From the NCBI GenBank assembly GCA_035547755.1, contig DASZUG010000055.1:12188-76187 (forward strand): a stretch of DNA of 64,000 nucleotides. Reading direction: 5' to 3'. The notes below the pieces were generated by a model, which worked only from the letters and a program-made list of their open reading frames with translations, searched no databases and was not told where the DNA came from. The DNA is from Mesorhizobium_L sp035547755. GTDB taxonomy: Bacteria; Pseudomonadota; Alphaproteobacteria; Rhizobiales; Rhizobiaceae. Every line of letters begins with the position of its first letter. Position 1 is the stretch's first letter. Both the position numbers and the translations under genes were made by a program. Below are positions 34,924 to 43,769 of this stretch, one piece after another.

Positions 34924-35871
34924 ATGAGCCAAACAGCACAGCTCGTCCTCAGACGTGCTCCTCGGCGAGGCGGATTTTCGAGGTTCATCGAAAACAGAAA
35001 CGTCCTCGGGCTTATCTTCCTGCTGCCGGCAGCTGCCTTCCTGCTGATCTTCCTCACCTATCCGCTGGGTCTCGGCGTCTGGCTCGGCTTTACCGATACG
35101 CAAATCGGGCGGGCGGGAAGCTTTGTCGGCCTCGACAATTATCGTTACCTCATCGGCGACAATGTCTTCCGCCTCGTGGTGTTCAACACGATCCTCTACA
35201 CCGTCGTGGCGTCCGTCATAAAGTTCGCGCTCGGCCTATGGCTGGCGCTCATCCTCAATGAAAAGCTCCCGTTCAAAGCGTTTTTCCGAGCTATCATCCT
35301 GCTGCCCTGGGTCGTGCCGACCGTGCTTTCGGCGATCGCCTTCTGGTGGATTTACGACGCGCAGTTCTCGATCATCTCCTATTCGCTCATCCATCTCGGG
35401 CTGATCGACCACCCGATCAATTTCCTCGGCGATCCGACGCTGGCGCGTGGCTCGGTGATCGCGGCCAATATCTGGCGCGGAATTCCCTTCGTCGCGATCA
35501 CGCTGCTTGCCGGTTTGCAGACGATTTCGCCGTCGCTCTACGAGGCTGCGACGCTCGATGGAGCGAATGGCTGGCAACGCTTCCGTCATGTGACGCTGCC
35601 GATGCTGACGCCGATCATCGCGGTCGTGATGACATTCTCGGTGATCTTCACCTTTACGGATTTCCAGCTGATCTATGTCCTGACTCGCGGCGGCCCGGTC
35701 AACGCAACGCACCTTCTGGCGACATTGTCGTTCCAGAGGGCTATTCCCGGCGGCCATCTCGGCGAGGGCGCGGCGATCGCCATCTCGATGATCCCGTTCC
35801 TGCTGGCGGCGATCATGTTCAGCTATTTCGGCATGCAGAGACGACGCTGGCAGCAGGGAGGGCGCGACTGA
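34924..35871 (+). CDS. CUT1 ABC transporter permease (MalF type)
   Basis: From the ATG at 34924 (GGGAAGA upstream) the product is 315 residues with six membrane segments, the first at LGLIFLLPAAAFLLIFLTYP. The EAA loop that contacts the ATPase is YEAATLDGANGWQRFRHVTLPML. It forms a heterodimer with the next gene product, overlapping it by one base (TGATG). Confidence 0.93.
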   Translation: MSQTAQLVLRRAPRRGGFSRFIENRNVLGLIFLLPAAAFLLIFLTYPLGLGVWLGFTDTQIGRAGSFVGLDNYRYLIGDNVFRLVVFNTILYTVVASVIKFALGLWLALILNEKLPFKAFFRAIILLPWVVPTVLSAIAFWWIYDAQFSIISYSLIHLGLIDHPINFLGDPTLARGSVIAANIWRGIPFVAITLLAGLQTISPSLYEAATLDGANGWQRFRHVTLPMLTPIIAVVMTFSVIFTFTDFQLIYVLTRGGPVNATHLLATLSFQRAIPGGHLGEGAAIAISMIPFLLAAIMFSYFGMQRRRWQQGGRD

Positions 35872-36770
35872 TGGCACAGACGACGACATCAGCCGTGGTT
35901 GCCGTGCGGGGCGACGAAGGCGGCATGGACTATCTGACGAAACTGCCGCGTCGCGTCGTGACGATCTATCTGCCGCTCGCGGTCTTCCTGTTCGTGCTCT
36001 TGTTCCCGTTCTACTGGATGACGATCACGGCCATAAAGCCGAACCACGAATTGACGGATTATCAGCATTTCAGCCCGTTCTGGGTGGTGCATCCGACGCT
36101 CGAACACATCAAATACCTGCTCTTCGACACCGATTATCCGGCCTGGCTCTGGAACACGATGCTCGTCACCGTCGGCTCGACGGTTATCTCCGTCATCGTC
36201 TCCGTGCTCGCGGCCTATTCGATCGAAAGGCTGCGGTTCAGCGGTTCGCGCACGGTCGGCCTCGTCATCTTCCTCGCCTATCTCGTGCCGCCGTCGATCC
36301 TGTTCATCCCGCTGGCCCTGATGGTCTTCAAGCTCGGACTCTATGACAGCGAATGGGCGCTGATCCTCACCTATCCGACCTTTCTCATCCCGTTCTGCAC
36401 CTGGCTTTTGATGGGCTATTTCCGCACTATCCCCTTTGAACTGGAGGAGTGTGCGCTGATGGACGGGGCAAACCGCTGGCAGATCCTCGCCAAGGTGATC
36501 CTGCCGCTTTCCGTGCCGGGGCTGATCTCGGCCGGCATCTTCGCCTTCACGCTCTCCTGGAACGAGTTCATCTATGCCCTGACTTTCATCCAGTCCTCGG
36601 AGAACAAGACCGTGCCGGTCGGCGTGCTGACGGAACTGGTCAGGAGCGACGTCTATGAATGGGGATCGTTGATGGCGGGCGCGCTTTTCGGCTCGCTGCC
36701 GGTCGTGATCCTCTATTCGTTCTTCGTCGATTATTACGTTTCGTCGATGACCGGGGCGGTCAAGGAATAG
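35871..36770 (+). CDS. CUT1 ABC transporter permease (MalG type)
   Basis: The 299-residue inner-membrane protein has six predicted segments (IYLPLAVFLFVLLFPFYWMT first). Its EAA loop is LEECALMDGANRWQILAKVILPL. The C-terminal region AGALFGSLPVVILYSFF is typical of MalG-like permeases. It pairs with the preceding permease. The following tartrate-dehydrogenase gene starts 15 bases later. Confidence 0.93.
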   Translation: MAQTTTSAVVAVRGDEGGMDYLTKLPRRVVTIYLPLAVFLFVLLFPFYWMTITAIKPNHELTDYQHFSPFWVVHPTLEHIKYLLFDTDYPAWLWNTMLVTVGSTVISVIVSVLAAYSIERLRFSGSRTVGLVIFLAYLVPPSILFIPLALMVFKLGLYDSEWALILTYPTFLIPFCTWLLMGYFRTIPFELEECALMDGANRWQILAKVILPLSVPGLISAGIFAFTLSWNEFIYALTFIQSSENKTVPVGVLTELVRSDVYEWGSLMAGALFGSLPVVILYSFFVDYYVSSMTGAVKE

Positions 36771-36784
36771 GGTAGGCATTCTCG

Positions 36785-37861
36785 ATGAGAAATTATCGCA
36801 TCGCGGCGATTCCCGGCGACGGGATCGGCAAGGAGGTCGTTGCGGCGGGACTGGAAGTGCTCGAAGCCTCCGCGGCGCGCGACGGCGGCTTTTCCGTCGA
36901 GGTCGAGCCCTTCGATTGGGGCTCGGAACGCTACAAGCGCGAGGGCGCTTTCCTGCCGGAAGATGGTGTGGAGCGGCTTAGAGCCTTCGACGCGATCCTC
37001 TTCGGCGCCGTCGGGGCGCCCGACGTTCCCGACCACGTGACGCTATGGGGCTTGCGGCTCGCCATCTGCCAGACGCTCGATCAATATGCCAACGCCCGGC
37101 CGACGCGTATCCTGCCGGGCATAACAAGCCCGCTTCGGAACGCCGGTGCGGATAGCCTCGACTGGGTGATCGTGCGCGAGAATTCCGAAGGCGAATATGC
37201 GGGGCAGGGCGGCCGTACGCATCGCGGGCTGCCGGAGGAGGTCGCGACCGATGTCGCGATCCACACCCGCGCGGGCATCACGCGCATCATGCGCTTTGCC
37301 TTCGGCCTGGCATGCTCGCGCCCGCGCAAGCTCCTGACGGTTGTCACCAAATCGAATGCGCAGCGCCATGGCATGGTGCTCTGGGACGAGATCGCAAAGG
37401 AAGTGGCCAACGAATTTCCTGATGTCACCTGGGACAAGATGCTGGTCGATGCGATGACGGTGCGCATGGTGATGAACCCCCGCTCACTCGATACGATCGT
37501 GGCGACCAACCTTCATGCCGACATCCTGTCCGATCTTGCGGCCGCGCTTGCCGGGTCGATCGGCATCGCGCCGACAGCGAACCTCAATCCCGAACGCAAG
37601 ACGCCCTCCATGTTCGAGCCGATCCACGGCTCGGCTTTCGATATTACTGGCAAGGGGATCGCGAATCCGATCGGCACGTTCTGGAGCGCGGTGATGATGT
37701 TCGATCATCTCGGCGAGAAGGATGCCGCCGCAAGGCTGATGGCCGCGGTCGAGCGCGTGACGGCCGATCCGGCGCTGCATACGCCCGATCTCGGCGGCAA
37801 AGCGACGACGCGCGACGTTACCGATGCCGTGCTCGCGGCCATACACGGCCAGAACGCCTGA
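36785..37861 (+). CDS. Tartrate dehydrogenase/decarboxylase-like protein (beta-decarboxylating dehydrogenase)
   Basis: The 358-residue protein belongs to the isocitrate/isopropylmalate dehydrogenase superfamily: IAAIPGDGIGKEV, IVRENSEGEYAGQGG, VTKSNAQRHGM, VDAMTVRMVMNPRSLDTIVATNLHADILSDL and EPIHGSAFDITGKGIANP. Length and the ENSEGEYAG block fit the tartrate/D-malate dehydrogenase branch. It should oxidise and decarboxylate a 2-hydroxy-acid with NAD+ and Mn2+. As last gene of a CUT1 operon it implies a substrate that yields such an acid. TtuC and DmlA cannot be separated by eye. Confidence 0.88.
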   Translation: MRNYRIAAIPGDGIGKEVVAAGLEVLEASAARDGGFSVEVEPFDWGSERYKREGAFLPEDGVERLRAFDAILFGAVGAPDVPDHVTLWGLRLAICQTLDQYANARPTRILPGITSPLRNAGADSLDWVIVRENSEGEYAGQGGRTHRGLPEEVATDVAIHTRAGITRIMRFAFGLACSRPRKLLTVVTKSNAQRHGMVLWDEIAKEVANEFPDVTWDKMLVDAMTVRMVMNPRSLDTIVATNLHADILSDLAAALAGSIGIAPTANLNPERKTPSMFEPIHGSAFDITGKGIANPIGTFWSAVMMFDHLGEKDAAARLMAAVERVTADPALHTPDLGGKATTRDVTDAVLAAIHGQNA

Positions 37862-37883
37862 AGGGAAGGAATTCTTCGCTCCG

Positions 37884-38990
37884 TTATGAGGGGAGCGGCA
37901 GGCCGCGAAGGCTTGCCATCAGCAGCGCCAGTCCGAACAGAATGACGAGTAGTGCGCCGCCGATCTCGAAGGCGGAAGTGATGTAGCCGCCGAGTTGGCC
38001 ACCTCCGGAAATCCGCACCGCAATGTTCTTGGCCGTTACGGCAAGTGTGGCGAGGATCGAGACGGTGATCGCCGTGCCAAGAGCCATCGCGAGGACAGAG
38101 GCGACGCCGCCGGCATAGATGCCGTTCAGGAAGGCGAAGGTCAATACGATCAGAGCGCCTGAACAGGGTCTTAAGCCCACAGCGGTCACGGCCGTCCATG
38201 CTGTTCGCCAGTCGAAGGTTTCACCGCCGAGAAGCGCTGGATCTGGCGCATGGCTGTGGCCGCAAATGTCGCAAACCTCGCCCTCGGCATGGCTGTGCGC
38301 GTGACGGTGGTCATTTTCGCCGACGTGGCCGTGATCATGATGGTGATCTGCGGCATGACCATGCCCCCCATGCGTGTGCGCGGCGTCGTGCACATGGGCG
38401 GCAGAGAGGCTTGCTGTAGCGGGTATTTTCCCTCTGCGATTTCGCCACAGCGTGGCGAGTTTGCGCCAGAGCAACCATAGGCCGAAGCCGACCACCATGG
38501 CGTAACTGACGATCTCCACTGCCCAGGTCGTATCGGTTACGGACCATGACGTGCCACGCAAAACGAGGAATGCCAGCATTATAAGGACGATAGCGGTGAT
38601 CGCCTGGATCGCCGCCGAGAGGAAAGAGAGAACGACGCCGCGTCTGAGCGCGATCTCATTGGCGAGCATATAGGACGAGATAACCGCCTTTCCGTGTCCC
38701 GGGCCGGCGGCATGGAAAACGCCGTAGATAAAGGAGATGCCGATCAGCCACCAGGCCTCGCCCGGATCGTGACGCATCGTTTCAAGCACCTTGGTGAGCG
38801 ACCGGTAGAATTCCTGCTGATGGACATTGATCCATTGCATGAAGATAGGAAACGGGCCGGCGGGTGTGATCATCGGCTCCGCCGCTCCGATGCCGAGCGA
38901 ACTTTGCGCATGTGCTTGAGCCGACAATGCGGCCGATGCTGCGGCGCCGATCGCCAAGCCGAGAATGCTTTTCGCCGCGGTCCCCCTCAT
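37884..38990 (-). CDS. Nickel/cobalt transporter (NiCoT/RcnA-like) with His-rich loop
   Basis: From the ATG at 38990 (AAGGA upstream) the protein has 368 residues; an upstream ATG at 39008 lies inside the neighbouring gene. An N-terminal signal-like segment is followed by VFHAAGPGHGKAVISSYML and VGLRPCSGALIVLTF, the metal-path motifs of the RcnA/NicO type. A cytoplasmic His/Asp-rich loop (about 200-255; HTHGGHGHAADHHHDHGH) contains CDICGHSH. It probably exports or imports Ni or Co. The DUF1007 gene upstream in the same operon supports a periplasmic metal partner. Confidence 0.87.
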   Translation of the reverse strand: MRGTAAKSILGLAIGAAASAALSAQAHAQSSLGIGAAEPMITPAGPFPIFMQWINVHQQEFYRSLTKVLETMRHDPGEAWWLIGISFIYGVFHAAGPGHGKAVISSYMLANEIALRRGVVLSFLSAAIQAITAIVLIMLAFLVLRGTSWSVTDTTWAVEIVSYAMVVGFGLWLLWRKLATLWRNRRGKIPATASLSAAHVHDAAHTHGGHGHAADHHHDHGHVGENDHRHAHSHAEGEVCDICGHSHAPDPALLGGETFDWRTAWTAVTAVGLRPCSGALIVLTFAFLNGIYAGGVASVLAMALGTAITVSILATLAVTAKNIAVRISGGGQLGGYITSAFEIGGALLVILFGLALLMASLRGLPLPS

Positions 38991-38995
38991 GGGCT

Positions 38996-39706
38996 TCAAT
39001 CCTTGCATTCCAGTTGCAGCTTGGTCGCGAAAATCTGGCTGAGATTGGTCGGGTCGGCGAAGAAGGAGTCCGTCAGCGACGAACGATTTTGCGCAATCGC
39101 CGTGTCGGGATCGGGCCGGATAACGCGTCTGGTGCAGTCCGACGGCAGATTCTTCACCTGCATATCCTCGTCCTTGAGGAAATCGATCGCCGTATAGAAG
39201 GTGGGGTCATAGATACCGAAATCCGTCCTGCCAGCCACCAACCGGAGCGGCGTCTTCGGATGTGTTTCGAAAAAAACGATCAGTTGCCCGTCCTTGAAGC
39301 TCGCCATCAGCTTGGCAGGGGCCTGCATCGGGACGTCCTTGCCATTCTGCTTCACGACTTGGAAATAATTATAGTCGGCGAGCGAATCGTGGATCGTCTT
39401 GGCGACGGTTTCCAATTCGGAATTCTCCAACTTCAGATCCTTGTTCTTGTCGAATTCGAGAAGGACCGTCGAAGAAAAGACCTCGTCGAAGCGCCAGACA
39501 TGGTGCAGCGCCCGGACGGTTCGATCCGGACCGATGACGAGTTCGAGCCTCGCTTCGGCAAAGACATGCGGATGGGCCGATGCTGGCGCCATTGCGAAAA
39601 GCGAGATGAGGCAAGACGCCAGGAAGACTCCCGATTTCGCGAGGCTTCTCACAGCGATCCGCAGTGCCGTTCGATGAAGCGTTTGCAACAATCCCATGCA
39701 GGCCAA
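38996..39706 (-). CDS. DUF1007 family periplasmic protein
   Basis: The 236-residue precursor has a signal peptide (about 18-43, FAMAPASAHPHVF). The mature start HPHVFAEARLELVIG supplies a His pair as in other DUF1007 proteins. LLEFDKNKDLKLENSELETVAKT resembles an EF-hand-like segment. DUF1007 genes are usually linked to NicO/RcnA transporters and their proteins are proposed metal carriers. Start ATG 39706 or 39697. It ends five bases before the transporter start. Confidence 0.85.
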   Translation of the reverse strand: MACMGLLQTLHRTALRIAVRSLAKSGVFLASCLISLFAMAPASAHPHVFAEARLELVIGPDRTVRALHHVWRFDEVFSSTVLLEFDKNKDLKLENSELETVAKTIHDSLADYNYFQVVKQNGKDVPMQAPAKLMASFKDGQLIVFFETHPKTPLRLVAGRTDFGIYDPTFYTAIDFLKDEDMQVKNLPSDCTRRVIRPDPDTAIAQNRSSLTDSFFADPTNLSQIFATKLQLECKD

Positions 39707-39838
39707 CTCTGTCGGAAGCGTCGTTGCAAGTGCCCGAATCAGCTTGTCGATATGGCGGGACCGCCCAGACTTCCTCAGGTGGAAAGCAGGCAGAAATGGG
39801 ACTTCACCCTATCGAGGCGTATTATTGATGTTCCCGCT

Positions 39839-40789
39839 TCATGGGACAGATGCGTCGGTCTTGATCACACGCGCCGGCGCGGCTCGCCTTTCCGGATCGC
39901 ACCTTTTGAACCATTGCGCCAGGTAATCAACCAGGACCCTGACCTTGGCGGGCAGGTAGCGCCTGTGCGGATAAACAGCGAAAATGCCGCTGCCTTCTGT
40001 GCAGATATGCTCGTCAAGAACCGTCACTAACCGGCCGCTTTCAATCTCTTCGGCGGCGATGAAGTCTGGCAGCATGGCATAGCCGAGGCCGGCGAGCGCC
40101 GCCGTTTTGGCGGTGAGCGGGCTGTTGACCTCGATCGGTCCCGAAACCGGAACGCTCAGGGTTCCGCCATTCTCCCCAATGAACGGCCAGTTCGACAGCC
40201 AGCGCCCATTGGTATCGACGATACAGGGGAGATGCGCCATATCCTGCGGCTTCAGAGGGCGGCCCCTTTTCGCGATCAGTTCCGGCGATGCACAGAGCCT
40301 GACGGAGAACGGCGCAAGCTTCCTGGCGATGAGAGAAGAGTTTTCGAGCCGGGTGATGCGGATGGCGAGATCGAACCCTTCCTCGACCAGATCAACGAAA
40401 CGATCATCGAGATGAATATCGAGCGTGATGTCGGGATAGGCTTTGGCAAAGTCGATGAGCGATTGCCCGATCTCGACATCGGCGAAAGTACGTGGCGCCG
40501 AAAGCTTGATCCTGCCGCGTACGTCCCTGGCGGATTCACGCACGCTGTCAGCGAGACTGTCGATCTCCCTGATAATCTCGGAGGCGCGGGCGAAATAGGT
40601 GTGGCCCGCCTCCGTGAGGGAGAACTGACGTGTCGTGCGGTTGAGAAGCAGCGCGCCGAGTTCGTCCTCCAACTCACGCACATATTTGGACAGGAGCGCC
40701 TTGGAACGGCCGATCTTGCGGGCGGCCGCGGAGAAACCTTCGGCCTCGACCACGTCGATGAAGGCGCGCATGCGGGTGAGCGTGTCCAT
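39839..40789 (-). CDS. LysR-type transcriptional regulator
   Basis: The 316-residue protein has an N-terminal winged HTH (about 1-62; FIDVVEAEGFSAAARKIGRS, LLSKYVRELEDELGALLLNR) and a substrate-binding domain of the CrgA/DhcR type. It is eight bases downstream of the amidase gene on the same strand, so the two probably share a transcript. Effector unknown. Confidence 0.9.
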   Translation of the reverse strand: MDTLTRMRAFIDVVEAEGFSAAARKIGRSKALLSKYVRELEDELGALLLNRTTRQFSLTEAGHTYFARASEIIREIDSLADSVRESARDVRGRIKLSAPRTFADVEIGQSLIDFAKAYPDITLDIHLDDRFVDLVEEGFDLAIRITRLENSSLIARKLAPFSVRLCASPELIAKRGRPLKPQDMAHLPCIVDTNGRWLSNWPFIGENGGTLSVPVSGPIEVNSPLTAKTAALAGLGYAMLPDFIAAEEIESGRLVTVLDEHICTEGSGIFAVYPHRRYLPAKVRVLVDYLAQWFKRCDPERRAAPARVIKTDASVP

Positions 40790-40797
40790 TGCGCGTT

Positions 40798-41985
40798 TCA
40801 GTTCCGCCCGAGAATGTCGCCGGCGAGTTGGATGAGTTGACGGTCGCTGCCCTTCGGCCCGAGGAGCGAAATGCCGAACGGCGCGCCGGACACCTTGTCG
40901 AGCGGCAGCGTTATTTGCGGAAAACCTGTGAGGCTTGACAGGCAGAGGAGACGCATGGCGCGCTCGCGATAAGCCTGCATGCCGTCAAAGGAATCGGATT
41001 TGAGCGGGGCCGCTCCTGGCACGGTGGGGAGGACCAGCACACCGTCGTCGCCAAGGAGGTCCGCGAGTTCGGCTCGGAATGCCTCGCGACGGACGCGCTC
41101 GCGCAGTACCGTCTCCTCATCGATGGCGGAGCCGAATTCGAACCGTTCCTTGACGCCGGGTCCGAGGTGGCGGTCCTTCGCGGAGATCCAATCGCCATGG
41201 CATTGCCATGCTTCGAAACCCTGGATCTTGCGGAAGGACCAGTAGAGGTCATCGATATCCTGGGAGAAAGACTGGAGAATAGAAGGCAACCCGAAGAAGG
41301 TCGAAAGCGTCGCAGCCGCCGCCCTGTAGACAGCCTCTTCCTCCCGCCCCAGCACGAGGCCGTCGAGGATTTCGATCCTCACCATGCGCTGAATACGTCC
41401 TTTGTGGCTGTCCTCGCCGAGGAGAATATCGCCGACCCTGGTGTAAAGCGCGATGTCGCTTGCGAACCAGCCGAACGTGTCGAGGGAAGGGGCGAGCGGC
41501 ATGGTGTGATCGAGCGGAATACGGCCATGCGTTGTCCTCAGCCCGACCAAGCCGCAGAAACTTGCCGGCGCGCGGACCGAACCGCCCGTATCCGACGCGG
41601 TGGCAAGCGGCACGAGGCCGCCGACAACAGCGGCGGCCGAACCGGAGGAGGAGCCGCCGCAGACGCGTTCGGGCGCCGCGGAATTGACCGGGGAGGGGAA
41701 GTGCGCATTCACCCCCATCAGCGAGAAGGCGAGTTCCTCGGTCTGGGTCTTGCCGGCGAATCGCGCACCCGAATCAAAAAAGGCCTGTACGGCCGAAGCC
41801 GTGGCAAGAGCGGGTTTGGCCTCCTCAAACCTGTCAGGATTGCCGCAGCCGGTCGGATAGCCGGCAACGTCGAAGATATCCTTCACGCCGAGATCGAGAC
41901 TGGCGAGAGAGCCAGTTTTTGCATGAGGAACAAAGGCTTCCGGGAGATCGAGGAAAGCGTTGAGCGGATCGCGTGTCGAAAGCAT
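40798..41985 (-). CDS. Amidase signature family enzyme
   Basis: The 395-residue enzyme carries the Ser-Ser-Lys triad: Lys in LGVKDIFDVAGYPTGCGNP, and the two Ser in VCGGSSSGSAAAV and ATASDTGGSVRAPASFCGLVGL. It hydrolyses an unidentified carboxamide in the cytoplasm. Length is shorter than GatA. The gene is divergent from the odc leader and probably co-transcribed with the LysR gene that follows it. Confidence 0.92.
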   Translation of the reverse strand: MLSTRDPLNAFLDLPEAFVPHAKTGSLASLDLGVKDIFDVAGYPTGCGNPDRFEEAKPALATASAVQAFFDSGARFAGKTQTEELAFSLMGVNAHFPSPVNSAAPERVCGGSSSGSAAAVVGGLVPLATASDTGGSVRAPASFCGLVGLRTTHGRIPLDHTMPLAPSLDTFGWFASDIALYTRVGDILLGEDSHKGRIQRMVRIEILDGLVLGREEEAVYRAAAATLSTFFGLPSILQSFSQDIDDLYWSFRKIQGFEAWQCHGDWISAKDRHLGPGVKERFEFGSAIDEETVLRERVRREAFRAELADLLGDDGVLVLPTVPGAAPLKSDSFDGMQAYRERAMRLLCLSSLTGFPQITLPLDKVSGAPFGISLLGPKGSDRQLIQLAGDILGRN

Positions 41986-42060
41986 CGTCCAAACCCCCGA
42001 TATGGTTCCTGTCTCTATCGGTCACAGGCGTGATTTTTTCAACCCGGCCGTCATTTTTCA

Positions 42061-42089
42061 TTGAATGGTCATCAATTTCCACTTATATC
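42061..42089 (+). promoter_or_regulatory. Promoter of the odc leader
   Basis: A -35 TTGAAT (42061-42066), a 17-base spacer and a -10 TATATC (42084-42089) predict a transcription start near 42096, about 445 bases before the odc start codon. Confidence 0.6.
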
Positions 42090-42095
42090 CCGGTC

Positions 42096-42530
42096 GCCCA
42101 AAGTCGCACGTGCCTGTGGGCGTCCCCCGACCCTCGAAATGGCGAGGAAATCGGGACGGTACCCGGGACCTAACGAGCCCGGTCGGTCAAGCGGCCAACC
42201 GCCTGAACCGAGGACGCCTTGAAGCAACGACGGTGCGGGCCTTTCTGGTGTCTGCCGGTCGTCCATAGACCGGGGTTACTGAAGAGGCACACCTTCATTG
42301 CCGGCAGTGCGGATCGGTTCTCCCAATCCAAAGCTGAGGCAGACAAAGCGAGCAGTCGCCCGAGGGCGGTCGCTCATCGCCGCGTGATACACGCATCATG
42401 GTTCCGGGGTCTCCACCGGCTGGCGCCATGACGCTTTGCATCACGTCCTTTGTCCAAAGCGGAACCCGTGGCAGGGCGCCCGGAACCCGCAGCAGCTTGA
42501 CGCGGTTCCCGCAAGGAGACCGCTTGATGG
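42096..42530 (+). ncRNA. speF-type cis-regulatory leader RNA
   Basis: The 555-base gap between the amidase and odc starts holds no convincing gene. It matches in position, size and sequence flavour the speF motif that precedes ornithine decarboxylase genes in alphaproteobacteria (recalled; not searched). Local dyads are GGTA-CCCGGG-ACC near 42160, GGAACC (42482-42487) with GGTTCC (42504-42509), and AAGCGG (42457-42462) with CCGCTT (42520-42525) closing around the region before the start codon. A possible short uORF begins at ATG 42398 or 42428. The ends given are approximate. Confidence 0.75.
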
Positions 42531-42540
42531 AGAGAGACCG

Positions 42541-43674
42541 ATGGCCACCCAGCGTATCCTCGATTTCCTCGCCACCCGACGTCCTGACGGCCCCTGCATG
42601 GTGCTCGATCTCGACGTCGTGCGCGACAATTACCGCGCCTTCGAAAAGGTGCTGCCCGATTCCCGTATCTACTATGCGGTAAAGGCCAATCCCGCCCCCG
42701 AGGTGCTGCGGCTTCTCGCCTCGCTCGGCTCGTCCTTCGATACCGCTTCGGTCGCCGAGATCGAGATGGCGATGGACGCCGGCGCGCCGGCGTCCCGCAT
42801 CTCCTTCGGCAACACGATCAAGAAGGAGCGGGACATCGCGCGCGCCTCCGATCTCGGCGTTCGGCTCTTCGCCGTCGATTGCGTCGAGGAGGTCGAGAAG
42901 GTCGCGCGCGCGGCTCCCGGTTCCCGCGTGTTCTGTCGTGTGCTCACAGACGGCGCAGGGGCCGAATGGCCGCTGTCGCGCAAGTTCGGCTGCGTGCCGG
43001 CGCTTGCCGTCAAGGTACTCAGGGCGGCGAAGGCGCTCGGCCTGGAGCCCTATGGCGTCTCCTTCCATGTCGGCTCGCAACAGACCGATCTTTCGGCCTG
43101 GGACCGTGCGCTTGCCGACGCCAAGGGGGTCTTCGCGACGCTGGCTGAAGAAGGCATCGTGCTCAAGATGGTCAATCTCGGCGGCGGCTTTCCAACGCGC
43201 TATCTGAAGGACATTCCGGCGGCTCAGGCCTATGGCGAGGCGATCTTCGCGGCGCTCAGCCGGCATTTCGGCAACCGCATCCCGGAGACGATCATCGAGC
43301 CCGGCCGCGGGATGGTCGGCAATGCGGGCGTGATCAAGTCGGAAGTCGTTCTGATCTCCAAGAAGGCGGAGACAGATAATGTACGCTGGGTCTATCTCGA
43401 CATCGGCAAGTTCGGCGGTCTCGCCGAGACGATGGACGAGGCGATCCGCTATCCGCTCGTGACGCGGCATGATGGCAGCGAAACCGGCGCCTGCGTGATC
43501 GCCGGGCCAACCTGCGATTCCGCCGATGTGCTCTACGAGAAGACGCCCTACCCGTTGCCGCTGTCGTTGACCATCGGCGACGAGGTGCTGATCGAGGGAA
43601 CGGGCGCCTACACCACGACCTATTCCTCGGTCGCCTTCAACGGGTTTGAACCGCTCCGATCCTACGTGATCTGA
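42541..43674 (+). CDS. odc: Ornithine/lysine decarboxylase (fold III, PLP)
   Basis: The 377-residue enzyme converts ornithine to putrescine. The PLP Lys is in YYAVKANPAPEVL. Other eukaryotic-type ODC blocks are SFDTASVAEIE, FHVGSQQTD, GGGFPTRY, EPGRGMVGNAG and GPTCDSADVLYE, with the catalytic Cys in the last. The start at 42541 follows GGAGAGAG. It is the alanine-racemase-fold type found in rhizobia. Its product feeds homospermidine synthase at 7.8-9.3 kb. Expression is probably controlled by the long leader RNA upstream. Confidence 0.95.
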   Translation: MATQRILDFLATRRPDGPCMVLDLDVVRDNYRAFEKVLPDSRIYYAVKANPAPEVLRLLASLGSSFDTASVAEIEMAMDAGAPASRISFGNTIKKERDIARASDLGVRLFAVDCVEEVEKVARAAPGSRVFCRVLTDGAGAEWPLSRKFGCVPALAVKVLRAAKALGLEPYGVSFHVGSQQTDLSAWDRALADAKGVFATLAEEGIVLKMVNLGGGFPTRYLKDIPAAQAYGEAIFAALSRHFGNRIPETIIEPGRGMVGNAGVIKSEVVLISKKAETDNVRWVYLDIGKFGGLAETMDEAIRYPLVTRHDGSETGACVIAGPTCDSADVLYEKTPYPLPLSLTIGDEVLIEGTGAYTTTYSSVAFNGFEPLRSYVI

Positions 43675-43695
43675 CGGGGCTCTCCCGTCGGATCG

Positions 43696-43728
43696 CCGGC
43701 AGGTCAGGCGTTCGCGCACGCCTGCCGG
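43696..43728 (+). terminator. Stem-loop after odc
   Basis: CCGGCAGG (43696-43703) pairs with CCTGCCGG (43721-43728), with further pairing inside. No strong T run follows, so it may be a weak terminator or an RNA-stability element between odc and the GNAT gene. Confidence 0.5.
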
Positions 43729-43769
43729 TTCGCTTGTGGAACGGATTCTGCTCGTGAAGGATCAAGGAA

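Noticed and set aside
39707..39838. Segment with GGGTGAAGTCCC and GAGGAAGTCTGGGC on the minus strand, resembling parts of a cobalamin riboswitch or RNase P RNA
   Set aside because: At 132 bases it is too short for either RNA, and the other conserved blocks are absent or out of order; resemblance is probably chance.
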